Shown here in pieces: positions 1-7,470 of a stretch of DNA of 37,172 nucleotides. Source of the stretch: CAYIHX01 sp964363305 (lineage in GTDB: Bacteria; Bdellovibrionota; UBA1018); NCBI GenBank assembly GCA_964363305.1, contig CAYIHX010000038.1:1-37172 (forward strand), given 5' to 3'. The translations under genes were made by a program, and so were the position numbers. Below the pieces are notes generated by a model. That model was not told the origin of the DNA. It did no database searches and was given only the letters and a program-made list of their open reading frames with translations. The stretch's first letter is position 1; each line of letters starts with the position of its first letter.

Positions 1-1
1 C

Positions 2-574
2 TTTGCCGGGTTTGGTGGTGGGATTATCGGCGGCATCTTGGGTGGTGGCAGCGGCATGTTGGGCGGCTATGCTGGTATGGGTGGCGGTATGATGGGCTAT
101 CCGGGCATGGGCGGCATGATGGGTGGCTATCCGGGCATGGGTGGTGGCATCATCGGCGGTATATTGGGTGGTGGCGGCATGATGGGGAATCCCCTCTATC
201 CAGGTGGCGTCATGATGAATCCTTATCCCGGCATGGGCGGCATGATGGGTGGCGGCGGTATGATGGGCTATCCCGGCATGGGTGGCATGATGGGCGGCGG
301 CATGGGCGGCTATCCCGGCATGGGTGGTGGCATGGGTGGCGGCTTCGGCGGCGGGATAGGTGGCGGAGGAGCCATGAATTCCCAATACATGGCGCTCTAT
401 CAGGCTTCTCTTCAGGCCCAAATGCAGGCGGCTCAGCGTGCAGCTCAGCAGCAACAGGATGCCATGGTCGCTCAGCAGCAGATGATGGAAGCCGCACAGC
501 GGTACCAACAGACGATTACCAGCTCCTACTCGGCTGGGGGTGGCGGTTTTGGCGCCACAGGGCGAACGTTCTAA
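2..574 (+). CDS. Met/Gly-rich tandem-repeat protein (5' truncated)
   Basis: The reading frame is open from the first bases of the window, so the N-terminus and any signal peptide lie upstream; 190 codons are visible. The visible N-terminal two thirds is low-complexity Gly/Met/Tyr/Pro sequence with five copies of YPGMGG and one YAGMGG. Runs of MMGG separate these copies, and the block GGGIIGGILGGG occurs twice. The last ~65 residues differ: a Gln/Ala/Met-rich stretch likely to be helical or coiled coil, then a Ser/Gly tail ending GATGRTF. There is no enzymatic motif. Such composition is seen in surface, amyloid-like or metal-binding (Met-rich) proteins, but I do not recognise the family. The next gene begins 13 bp downstream, suggesting co-transcription with the two membrane genes that follow. 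It is confident as a coding region because the repeat varies at the DNA level while amino-acid periodicity is kept; function is unknown. Confidence 0.75.
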   Translation, partial: FAGFGGGIIGGILGGGSGMLGGYAGMGGGMMGYPGMGGMMGGYPGMGGGIIGGILGGGGMMGNPLYPGGVMMNPYPGMGGMMGGGGMMGYPGMGGMMGGGMGGYPGMGGGMGGGFGGGIGGGGAMNSQYMALYQASLQAQMQAAQRAAQQQQDAMVAQQQMMEAAQRYQQTITSSYSAGGGGFGATGRTF

Positions 575-587
575 CCGGCCCCTTTCG

Positions 588-1148
588 ATGGGGTTACGAG
601 AGACTTTTTTCGGATGGCGATGGCGCGCGATCTCTTGGAAACGCGCCATCGCTTCATTCTTTGTGCTCTATCACCTGACCGCAATTTTAATTGGGCCGAG
701 TCCGATGGGTTATTTCCATCAGGCGCTGCTCCCTGTATTTCACCCCTATTGGGCGGCCTTGGAGTTTGGGAGTACCTGGAGTTTTTTCGCGCCAGAGCCG
801 GGCTCTCCCCCGACATTTTTGGAGTGGGAAGCGGAAGACGAGAAAGGGGTTCGAAGCACCGGACGTTTTCCCGCCTTTCCCAGTCCTTTTTGGAACCGAG
901 AGCGGCAGACGCTGCGATTGAGCATTGTGGGCTATATTTTTATGAACGAGGGAGCCACCGAGCGAGCGATGCTTCCGTACCTCTGTCGGACCTTGCCGCA
1001 GGCGCAGAGCATTTCTCTCTGGCGAACGATCTATGGCGTGCCGCCTCTGAAGCCTTTTGCCGAGGGCACGCAGAAGTTGGGTCTGAATACGCAACCTATT
1101 CGTCAGTGGGTCTCCCATAGTTTCTGCGAACGGGAGCGTTCGCCATGA
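588..1148 (+). CDS. DUF5819/SdpA-like membrane-anchored protein
   Basis: 186 aa. I chose ATG 588 rather than a possible GTG at 540, because 588 avoids overlap with the preceding gene and places the N-terminal hydrophobic helix (about residues 15-40) near the start. The sequence WSFFAPEPGSP after the helix resembles the 'W-x-x-FAP-x-P' signature I associate with DUF5819 proteins, which commonly sit beside HTTM genes. The rest is a soluble, probably extracytoplasmic domain of about 140 residues. The stop overlaps the start of the HTTM gene (ATGA at 1145-1148), so the two are translationally coupled and probably act together. In Bacillus, SdpA works with the HTTM-family protein SdpB to mature a secreted peptide; a similar role here is inference only. 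Confidence 0.6.
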   Translation: MGLRETFFGWRWRAISWKRAIASFFVLYHLTAILIGPSPMGYFHQALLPVFHPYWAALEFGSTWSFFAPEPGSPPTFLEWEAEDEKGVRSTGRFPAFPSPFWNRERQTLRLSIVGYIFMNEGATERAMLPYLCRTLPQAQSISLWRTIYGVPPLKPFAEGTQKLGLNTQPIRQWVSHSFCERERSP

Positions 1149-2020
1149 GAGGCTGGGTTGCCTGGCAGAGGTTCTGGTTTGACGCGCCAGCCGAACGGCA
1201 ATGGCGCCTCTTCGGGCGTTTGTTTTGCGGTCTTCTTTTCTTGTTTTATTTGGCGAGATTTCCGGATCTTGAGTTCGTTTACGGAGAGAAGGGCATTTTT
1301 CCCGTGCATGTCCTCGCCGAGATCGTTCCTCCGGAAATGGCCAAGTATAGAATTTCTCTTCTTGGGCTGAGTACGTCGGCGCCTTGGCTCTATGGGCTCT
1401 ATGTCACTTTGCTGCTTTCGCTCGGTGGCGTGGTGCTCGGGTACTCGTCCGTGGCTTTAGGGTGGCTGTGTTTTGTTCTTCATCTCTCTTTTGCGCATCG
1501 GGCCCTTTTTACCCTCTATGGTTTTGACAAGGTCGCGACCGCTTTTCTTTTCTATTTTGCGCTGTCGACCGGGGGTCGGAGGAGGAATCTTCTTTCTTCG
1601 CTTTCACTGCGTCTCATGCAGTTTCAGGTGGCGATCATCTATGCCTACTCGGGTTGGGAAAAACTGAAGGGCGTGAGTTGGTGGAAAGGGGAGGCTCTCT
1701 GGTGGGTGATTTCAAACCCCCAGGTGGTGACTCTGGATTTCACGTGGCTTGCGCGTTTCCCAACACTGATCGCGTTGCCGACGTTCGTCACGCTGTTCTG
1801 GGAGATCTACTTTCCGGCTGCGATGCTGCATTCTGTTGCGCGCCGCTTTTGGCTCCTGGGCGGGGTGGCGATGCACTTCGTGATTGCTGTTTATATGAAT
1901 ATTCCGTTCTTCGCGGCCGCGATGATCTTATCCTATGTGGTGTTTCTGTCGTCTGCTGATCTTGACTGGCTGGGCGATCGGCGAGCGTCAATTTGGAGAC
2001 GCCTGAGGCGAGGGATTTGA
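1145..2020 (+). CDS. HTTM (vitamin K carboxylase-like / SdpB-like) membrane protein
   Basis: 291 aa, polytopic, with hydrophobic segments at roughly residues 20-38, 72-95, 97-118, 128-143, 200-225, 230-250 and 255-275. The stretch around residues 160-185 (YAYSGWEKLKGVSWWKGEAL) is the typical HTTM-domain core, in which a conserved Tyr-x-x-x-Gly-x-x-Lys helix is followed by 'W-x-x-G'. HTTM proteins include gamma-glutamyl carboxylase relatives and SdpB, which acts in maturation of the SDP cannibalism toxin; most bacterial members have no proven activity. The ATG lies in an ATGA overlap with the previous gene and has a GGGAG ribosome-binding site at about 1131-1135. No intrinsic terminator is convincing after the stop. 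Confidence 0.7.
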   Translation: MRGWVAWQRFWFDAPAERQWRLFGRLFCGLLFLFYLARFPDLEFVYGEKGIFPVHVLAEIVPPEMAKYRISLLGLSTSAPWLYGLYVTLLLSLGGVVLGYSSVALGWLCFVLHLSFAHRALFTLYGFDKVATAFLFYFALSTGGRRRNLLSSLSLRLMQFQVAIIYAYSGWEKLKGVSWWKGEALWWVISNPQVVTLDFTWLARFPTLIALPTFVTLFWEIYFPAAMLHSVARRFWLLGGVAMHFVIAVYMNIPFFAAAMILSYVVFLSSADLDWLGDRRASIWRRLRRGI

Positions 2021-2104
2021 GTCTGTAAATTTGAGGCGCGCTCAGTGCTCATTTTTTATGCAAATTTTTGTAAAGTCTTTGGGCACCCCGCCGATAGGTA
2101 CATT

Positions 2105-2240
2105 GTCTAGGCTAGAGGAACTTTGGTGGGTACTCGACGCTTAGGCAACTTGACTGGGGACCGCTATCATCTGCTGATCGAGCTCGAGGAGGGCTTAGGT
2201 CGGGTACAGCAACGGATGGTAGTGGTCCTCGTCCTTTTTC
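2105..2240 (+). ncRNA. candidate structured RNA (long imperfect hairpin)
   Basis: The 238-nt gap between the HTTM gene and the epimerase gene contains two arms, 2158-2170 (GGACCGCTATCAT) and 2216-2228 (ATGGTAGTGGTCC), that pair over 13 positions with two G-U pairs. A further G-U and G-C pair can be added at the base. The enclosed 45 nt can form an inner GCTG/CAGC stem. A run of five T follows at about 2235-2239. G-U-compensated pairing is what a transcribed RNA would show. It does not match the signature of SRP RNA, RNase P RNA or tmRNA; a 6S-like or leader RNA is possible. A 40-codon ORF (GTG 2126 to TAA 2248) runs through it but looks like chance. Strand is assumed from the neighbouring genes. 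Boundaries are approximate. Confidence 0.3.
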
Positions 2241-2258
2241 TGCGTTAAATTTCTCTAC

Positions 2259-2696
2259 ATGCCTGCTTCCCTCAATCACATCGGTATCGCCGTCGCGAAT
2301 CCAGAGAGCCTGGTGCGCTTGAAGCGGCTTTTCTCTCTGCTGGGGTTGTCGTCTGGCTCAACCGAAGCAGTCCCGGAGCAGGGCGTCGTGGCTCACTTTG
2401 TTGAATTGCCGGCGGAGCCTTCCCATCTCGAATTTCTCGAGGTCTCAGACCCCCATGGGACCGTGGCCCAGTTTATTCAAAAAAAGGGACCGGGGATTCA
2501 TCACCTCTCCTTCGTTCTGGAGGCCGGAGAGCTGGATGCCGCTTGCGCCCGTTTGGCCAGCGAAGGTTTCCGACTCATCTATCCGCAGCCCCGGCCCGGT
2601 GCTCATGCGATGCGGATCAACTTTGTTCATCCCTCTACCGCTGGCGGAATCCTCGTGGAAATCATGGAGCCGCAGCGTCGACAAGGAGCTTCTTAG
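2259..2696 (+). CDS. mce: methylmalonyl-CoA epimerase (VOC/glyoxalase superfamily)
   Basis: 145 aa, the usual length for the family. It interconverts (R)- and (S)-methylmalonyl-CoA in the propionyl-CoA to succinyl-CoA route, in the cytoplasm. The opening LNHIGIAV supplies the first metal-binding His (His7). GIHHLSF near residue 80 supplies the second, and GGILVEIMEP near the C-terminus supplies the last Glu, the arrangement of two paired beta-alpha-beta-beta-beta VOC modules with one divalent metal. No mutase or propionyl-CoA carboxylase gene is in the window, so the pathway assignment rests on the family. The start lacks a strong Shine-Dalgarno. The stop overlaps the next gene's start (TAGTG, 2694-2698), so the rhomboid gene is probably coupled. 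Another VOC-family activity cannot be excluded. Confidence 0.8.
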   Translation: MPASLNHIGIAVANPESLVRLKRLFSLLGLSSGSTEAVPEQGVVAHFVELPAEPSHLEFLEVSDPHGTVAQFIQKKGPGIHHLSFVLEAGELDAACARLASEGFRLIYPQPRPGAHAMRINFVHPSTAGGILVEIMEPQRRQGAS

Positions 2697-3439
2697 TGCC
2701 TATTCGGCTGACCCGTACTGTTAAATTTTTGCTCATCGGTTGTGTGGGGATGTTTCTTGTACAGCAGACCGCCGACCGGTTTTTCGGGGGAAATATCACC
2801 GGCACCCTTGGGCTCGTGCCCTATGGATTTGTGGTTGAGCACAAGTTTTGGCAGTTGATCACCTATCTGTTTCTGCATGGCGATGTCATGCATCTGCTTC
2901 TCAATCTGTTGATGCTGGCCTTTGTGGGCGGCGAGATCGAGGCGCTGTGGGGCCAGTGGCGGTTCGTCCGATTTTATCTCGTTTGCGGGATTGCGGCGGG
3001 CCTTCTGTATTTGATGTTGCAGGTCTTTCTCTGGCAGGGGGAAGGCTTACAGACTCCGATGGTCGGGGCTTCGGGGGCGATCTATGGCCTCCTGGTGGCT
3101 TACGGGCTTCTTTTTGGGGAGCGCACCCTTCTGTTTATGATGCTCTTTCCCATGAAGGCGAAGCAGTTCGTCTGGATTCTGATGGGAGTCGAGTTTCTGA
3201 GCAGCTTGTTTTCCGGGCGAAATGGTTTGTCGTCGGCGGCTCATCTAGGCGGGATGATAGCGGGTTTGGTCTATCTCTGGTCGGAGGCGACGCTGAAAAG
3301 GATGCGGCGAGAACGGGGTGGCTCCTGGTTTAATGCTGTAAGTCAGAAGAAGAAAAAGAGGGGTTCGCATCTCAAGTTGGTCGGGCGGCGTCCAAATTCG
3401 GATGACGAGGCGGACGGAGGCCCGAAGACCTGGCATTGA
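2696..3439 (+). CDS. rhomboid-family intramembrane serine protease
   Basis: 247 aa. The reading frame is open further upstream, but GTG 2696 is chosen because AAGGAG at 2683-2688 sits 7 nt before it and the frame upstream is the shadow of the epimerase gene. It is a rhomboid with six or so membrane helices. The catalytic Ser126 lies in GASGAIYG and the partner His183 in SSAAHLGGMIAG. HGDVMHLLLNLLML (about 61-74) is the conserved H-x3-H-x3-N helix, and WGQWRF follows in loop 1. Rhomboids cut transmembrane segments of substrate proteins inside the inner membrane; the substrate here is unknown. The C-terminus is a short basic cytoplasmic tail. It overlaps the epimerase gene by one base. Confidence 0.9.
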   Translation: MPIRLTRTVKFLLIGCVGMFLVQQTADRFFGGNITGTLGLVPYGFVVEHKFWQLITYLFLHGDVMHLLLNLLMLAFVGGEIEALWGQWRFVRFYLVCGIAAGLLYLMLQVFLWQGEGLQTPMVGASGAIYGLLVAYGLLFGERTLLFMMLFPMKAKQFVWILMGVEFLSSLFSGRNGLSSAAHLGGMIAGLVYLWSEATLKRMRRERGGSWFNAVSQKKKKRGSHLKLVGRRPNSDDEADGGPKTWH

Positions 3440-3472
3440 CACGGGTTGCTGGCTTGCATTACTCCACTGCAC

Positions 3473-3658
3473 ATGACTTTGCTACACGACTCAATTGTGA
3501 CCAAGAAGCTTGATTCCCGGATTCTCGAGAGAAACATCGCGAAGGGCGTCATTCAGCTCTCTGATGTGGAAAAACACCTGAAATCACTGCCGGACGACGC
3601 TTCCAACGCGGAATACGTCACCCTAGAAGAGCTGAGAGACGACGATTCGAACTCTTGA
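3473..3658 (+). CDS. small conserved-looking hypothetical protein
   Basis: 61 aa from ATG 3473; an in-frame TTG at 3446 and a GTG at 3497 are alternatives. The product is soluble: a basic half (VTKKLDSRILERNIAKG) is followed by an acidic half (LEELRDDDSNS). There are no cysteines, membrane segments or known motifs. The pattern LERNIAKG...DVEKHLKSLPD looks like a short helical protein. A TTGACA hexamer at 3436-3441 could be a -35 element, but the matching -10 is poor. It sits alone between rhomboid and trxB, 63 nt before trxB. I do not recognise the family. It is kept as real because it fills the gap in the right strand with a sensible composition. Confidence 0.55.
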   Translation: MTLLHDSIVTKKLDSRILERNIAKGVIQLSDVEKHLKSLPDDASNAEYVTLEELRDDDSNS

Positions 3659-3721
3659 GCACGAAAGAGGGGATCGAGTGGGGAAAGGGTGGCTCAGGGA
3701 GCTGTCAGGGGAGGGTTCGTC

Positions 3722-4645
3722 ATGAGTGAGAGTATCGTAATTTTGGGGACGGGCCCTGCGGGCCTGACCGCGGCCATTTATGCGGCGCGGGCTAATCTTC
3801 AGCCTCTCGTGGCGGAGGGTGAAGTGCCGGGGGGGCAACTGACCATTACGAGCGATGTGGAGAATTACCCTGGTTTCGCTGAACCGGTGATGGGTCCTGA
3901 TCTGATGACGGCGTTTCGCAAACAGGCGGAGCGGTTCGGTACTCGTTTTGTTCGGGGCAATGTTGAAAAAATTGACCTCAAGAGCCGCCCCTTCACCCTT
4001 ACTTTTGAGGACGGCAGTTCGGTTCGAACCAAGGCCTTGGTCATTGCGACCGGTGCGTCGGCAAAATGGATCGGCATTGAAGCCGAGAAGCGCCTCATGG
4101 GAAAAGGGGTCTCCGCTTGCGCCACCTGCGACGGGTTTTTCTTTAAGAAGCAGGACATCGCCGTAGTGGGTGGTGGAGATACTGCGATGGAAGAAGCAAC
4201 GTTCCTGACGCGTTTTGCGAACTCGGTCACCGTGATTCATCGCCGAGATACGTTGCGAGCCAGCAAGATCATGCAGGACAAGGCCACGAAAAATCCCAAG
4301 ATCAAGTTTGTCTGGGATTCCGAGGTGGTCGATGTGCTGGGCGAGGCCGCAGTAACCGGCGTGCGTTTGAAAAATCTTAAAACTGGGGCAGAGCAAGAGC
4401 TGAAGGTGACCGGTCTTTTCGTGGCGATCGGTCATGAGCCGAATACTCGTCTGTTTCGGGACGTGATTCAGACGGATGAGACCGGGTACATCCAGGTACA
4501 AGCGGGCTCCACTCGAACGAATATCCCCGGCGTGTTTGCCGCGGGTGACGTTGCCGACCATGTCTATCGGCAGGCGGTGACGGCGGCCGGCACCGGATGC
4601 ATGGCGGCTATCGATGCGGAGCGCTTTCTGGAACAGAATAACTGA
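3722..4645 (+). CDS. trxB: thioredoxin-disulfide reductase
   Basis: 307 aa, typical of low-molecular-weight bacterial TrxR. It passes electrons from NADPH via FAD to thioredoxin in the cytoplasm. The N-terminal FAD-binding motif is GTGPAGLTAAIYAAR (about 9-23). The redox-active pair is Cys133-Ala-Thr-Cys136 followed by Asp. The NADPH-binding motif is VVGGGDTAMEEA, with the NADPH-specificity basic patch HRRDTLRAS after it. The second FAD motif is GVFAAGDVAD near the C-terminus, followed by the dimer-interface stretch YRQAVTAAGTGCMAA. ATG 3722 is preceded by GGGGAGGG; the frame extends 11 codons further upstream, but those lack a start with a ribosome-binding site. lysS begins 10 nt later, so the two are probably in one transcript. 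Confidence 0.95.
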   Translation: MSESIVILGTGPAGLTAAIYAARANLQPLVAEGEVPGGQLTITSDVENYPGFAEPVMGPDLMTAFRKQAERFGTRFVRGNVEKIDLKSRPFTLTFEDGSSVRTKALVIATGASAKWIGIEAEKRLMGKGVSACATCDGFFFKKQDIAVVGGGDTAMEEATFLTRFANSVTVIHRRDTLRASKIMQDKATKNPKIKFVWDSEVVDVLGEAAVTGVRLKNLKTGAEQELKVTGLFVAIGHEPNTRLFRDVIQTDETGYIQVQAGSTRTNIPGVFAAGDVADHVYRQAVTAAGTGCMAAIDAERFLEQNN

Positions 4646-4654
4646 GGCTGGGTC

Positions 4655-6199
4655 GTGAGCGAACAAGATGTGACTTCCATGATCGACGGGGTAGTAGACG
4701 AGAGCGAGCAGGTACGGGTCCGCTATGGCAAGCTTGCCAGAATTCTTGAGCGCGGAGAGGTCGCGTATAGAAATGGCTTTGTTCCGACGGGGCTGGCCTC
4801 GGAATTACACCGGCTTTTCGACGAGAAGAAAAAGGATGAGCTTGAGGCGGCGCCTACCTCGACTTCGGTTGCCGGGCGAGTGATGGCGATTCGTGATTTC
4901 GGGAAAGCTGCGTTCATTCGTTTACAGGACCGTTCCGGAATCATTCAACTTTTTCTGCAAAAAAATCGGCTCGGCGATGATATTTTCGCCCGCTACAAGG
5001 AACTCGATCTCGGAGATCTTGTTTACGCGGAGGGTGACCTTTTCAAGACCAAGACGGATGAATTGTCCGTGAATTGCACCCGATTTGAACTGACCACGAA
5101 ATCTCTTCGCCCGTTGCCGGAGAAGTTTCACGGAATCGCCGATGTCGAGATCAAGTACCGCCAGCGGTATCTCGATTTGATCATGAGCGAGGAAACCCGG
5201 GCGACGTTCAGGAAGCGATCTCAGATCGTTGATGAGATGAGGCGCTTCTTTACCGAACACGATTTCATGGAAGTCGAGACTCCCATGATGCATCCGATCG
5301 CCGGTGGTGCGACCGCACGCCCGTTCGTTACGCATCACAACACGCTGGACATGCAGCTTTATCTGCGTGTAGCGCCTGAGCTTTATTTGAAGCGTTTGGT
5401 GGTCGGCGGCATCGATCGAGTTTTTGAGATCAATCGCAATTTTCGAAACGAAGGAATCTCGATCAAGCACAATCCGGAATTCACGATGCTGGAATTCTAT
5501 CAGGCCTACGCCACCTATGAAGACCTGATGGATCTTACCGAGAAGCTCTTCGTCCGCGTTGCCGAGAAAGTGTGCGGACGAACGAAGTTGACCTACCAGG
5601 GCACGGAGATCGAGCTGGGTGGCAAATGGCGAAGAGTCTCCGTGGAGAATTCCATTCTGGAGATGTCCGGTTTTAAGGACGCTTTAAAGATTCGGGATCG
5701 GGACGCCCTGCTGGCCTATGGCGAAAAGGCTGGCCTCGGTATGTCCGCGAAGATGTCGGTGGGCCAGCTCATGATGGTGATTTTCGACGAGGAGGTCGAG
5801 GCGAAGTTGATCCAGCCGACCTTCGTGACTCACTATCCCCTCGATGTGTCGCCGCTTTCTCGTAAGAATGAGAAAGATCCGTTCGTCGTCGATCGCTTCG
5901 AACTCTTCATCTATGGCCGAGAGATGGCGAACGCGTTTTCCGAGCTGAACGATCCGATCGATCAGAAAGAACGTTTTTTGAAACAGGTCGAGGCGAAGAA
6001 CGCCGGTGACGAAGAGGCGACGGATATGGACGAAGACTATATTACGGCGCTGGAGTATGGTCTTCCTCCGACGGCGGGACAGGGAATCGGCATCGATCGG
6101 GTGGTGATGCTCTTTACCGATTCAGCTAGTATTCGGGACGTCATTCTCTTTCCGCAGATGCGCCCCTTGCAGCCCGTAAGGGAGAAGACTCCGGAATGA
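4655..6199 (+). CDS. lysS: lysyl-tRNA synthetase, class II
   Basis: 514 aa, full length. It charges tRNA-Lys with lysine in the cytoplasm. An N-terminal OB-fold anticodon-binding domain (about 70-170) is followed by the class II catalytic core. Motif 1 lies around FMEVETPMM, motif 2 is FEINRNFRNEGISIKHNPEF, and motif 3 is GQGIGIDRVVMLFTDSASIR with the ATP-contacting Arg. The pre-motif-2 stretch APELYLKRLVVGG and the lysine-site ARPFVTHHN block are intact. The start is GTG 4655; a leading ~40-residue extension precedes the usual LysRS N-terminus. The last codons overlap the LolC/E gene in ATGA (6196-6199), so translation is coupled and lysS heads the envelope operon. Confidence 0.96.
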   Translation: MSEQDVTSMIDGVVDESEQVRVRYGKLARILERGEVAYRNGFVPTGLASELHRLFDEKKKDELEAAPTSTSVAGRVMAIRDFGKAAFIRLQDRSGIIQLFLQKNRLGDDIFARYKELDLGDLVYAEGDLFKTKTDELSVNCTRFELTTKSLRPLPEKFHGIADVEIKYRQRYLDLIMSEETRATFRKRSQIVDEMRRFFTEHDFMEVETPMMHPIAGGATARPFVTHHNTLDMQLYLRVAPELYLKRLVVGGIDRVFEINRNFRNEGISIKHNPEFTMLEFYQAYATYEDLMDLTEKLFVRVAEKVCGRTKLTYQGTEIELGGKWRRVSVENSILEMSGFKDALKIRDRDALLAYGEKAGLGMSAKMSVGQLMMVIFDEEVEAKLIQPTFVTHYPLDVSPLSRKNEKDPFVVDRFELFIYGREMANAFSELNDPIDQKERFLKQVEAKNAGDEEATDMDEDYITALEYGLPPTAGQGIGIDRVVMLFTDSASIRDVILFPQMRPLQPVREKTPE

Positions 6200-7458
6200 G
6201 TCGCCCTTACCCGGCAGTATTCATGCTGGCGTGGCGGTTCATGATGTCGAAGGCCTCCGACGGCTTTCTTTCGTTGATTTCGTGGGTTTCTGTTTTTGGG
6301 GTGTCGCTTGGGGTGCTGGCGCTCGTGGTGGTGACAAGCGTCATCAATGGGTTCGAGGGTGAGCTGGTGCGAGTGATCACCGGGATGAACGGCGACGTTC
6401 TTCTTTATACTCGTGGGGAGCCGCTGCGTGATCGGGGCGCGGTTGAGGAAAAAATTCGCAGAATCGTGCCTTCGACCTTGGCTTCGACGCCGTCTTTCGT
6501 CGCTGAAATGATGATCTCGGGCCCGAACGCCGTGGCGGGTGCCATTCTCGAAGGGATCGATCCGGAGACGATCGGTGCGGTGACGGCCGTTCCGGCCCGC
6601 ATTCGGGAGGGCCGATTGCCGACGCCTCTACAGGAGGCGGCCCCGGCGACGGAGCCGGCGGAGGTCATGGTGGGGTCTTCGCTTGCGGATCGAATCGGCG
6701 CCAAAATAGGTACGGAGGCCCGGCTGGTGGCCCCCTTTCTGGGGGGAGAGGGCGAGGAGGGGGCTGGTTCGGGTGCTCCGCGGGTTTTTCCGGTCCGAGT
6801 CGTGGGCATCGTGAAGATGGGAATGCACGAATATGATTCGAAGTTTGTTTTCGCGCATCTCGCTTCAGTTCAGAAGATGTTGGCGTATCCGGGGCGAATT
6901 ACGACCTTCAAACTCAAGTTAAGTTCGAAGGCGAACGCGCGGGAGGCGGCCGATCGCCTGAGCGAGGGATTCGGATATCCTTTTCGCGCGCGAGATTGGT
7001 CGCAGTTGAATAAGAATCTTTTTCGCGCGATTGAGCATCAGAAGGTCGTTATTGCCATCTGTCTCGTTATTATTGTGATTGTTGCGGCGTTCAACGTGGT
7101 GAGCACATTGATGATGATGATTTACGACAAGACCAAGGAGATCTCGATTCTCAAGGCCATGGGTTTCCGGCCGGGGCAGAGCTTTCAGTTGTTCTGTCTG
7201 GTGGGGATCGGAATTGGAACCGTTGGCACGGCGATTGGGGTGGGCTTGGGGGTTGCGGTCAATGTTTTCCTGGCGCGAACTCGCCTCATTGATTTGCCAG
7301 CTGATATTTATTCGATTGGCTTTTTGCCGGTTGTGACGCGGTGGGAAGAGGTGTTGTGGATTGCGGTGGTATCGTTCTCTGTTTGTTTTCTTGCAACGAT
7401 CTATCCTGCATACAAAGTGGCGGTGCGTCCTCCTCTCGACGGCATTCGGTACGAGTGA
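6196..7458 (+). CDS. lolC: lipoprotein-releasing ABC transporter permease, LolC/LolE type
   Basis: 420 aa with the MacB/LolC topology. TM1 is near residues 25-50 (LISWVSVFGVSLGVLALVVV) and is followed by a ~220-residue periplasmic domain. Three C-terminal helices, at about 283-305, 330-355 and 380-405, form the FtsX domain. KTKEISILKAMGF between TM2 and TM3 is the family's coupling segment that contacts the ATPase. With LolD it extracts mature lipoproteins from the inner membrane and hands them to LolA. Only one permease gene is here, so the complex may use a homodimer (LolF-like) or the second subunit lies elsewhere. The periplasmic domain has a Gly/Glu-rich insert (about 180-195). The start overlaps the lysS stop; lolD follows 12 nt downstream. 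Confidence 0.9.
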   Translation: MSRPYPAVFMLAWRFMMSKASDGFLSLISWVSVFGVSLGVLALVVVTSVINGFEGELVRVITGMNGDVLLYTRGEPLRDRGAVEEKIRRIVPSTLASTPSFVAEMMISGPNAVAGAILEGIDPETIGAVTAVPARIREGRLPTPLQEAAPATEPAEVMVGSSLADRIGAKIGTEARLVAPFLGGEGEEGAGSGAPRVFPVRVVGIVKMGMHEYDSKFVFAHLASVQKMLAYPGRITTFKLKLSSKANAREAADRLSEGFGYPFRARDWSQLNKNLFRAIEHQKVVIAICLVIIVIVAAFNVVSTLMMMIYDKTKEISILKAMGFRPGQSFQLFCLVGIGIGTVGTAIGVGLGVAVNVFLARTRLIDLPADIYSIGFLPVVTRWEEVLWIAVVSFSVCFLATIYPAYKVAVRPPLDGIRYE

Positions 7459-7470
7459 TAGCGTTTGAGC

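Noticed and set aside
38..400. CRISPR-like or DNA satellite repeats at the left end
   Set aside because: The repetition follows codon phase (Gly, Met, Tyr-Pro) with DNA-level variation and no regular spacers, so it reflects repeated protein sequence.
2021..2060. Possible terminator after the HTTM gene (TGAG/CTCA near 2032-2044, then T-run)
   Set aside because: The stem is only about 4 bp; too weak to call.
2126..2248. 40-codon ORF from GTG in the gap before the epimerase gene
   Set aside because: No Shine-Dalgarno, unusual composition, and it overlaps the strong hairpin; a chance frame is more likely.
3436..3464. TTGACA-containing promoter before the small 61-aa gene
   Set aside because: The -35 is perfect, but no acceptable -10 lies at 16-18 nt; mentioned only as a possibility.
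3623..4666. 347-codon minus-strand frame
   Set aside because: Antisense to trxB, which has all flavoprotein and CATC motifs; no plausible start or motif of its own.
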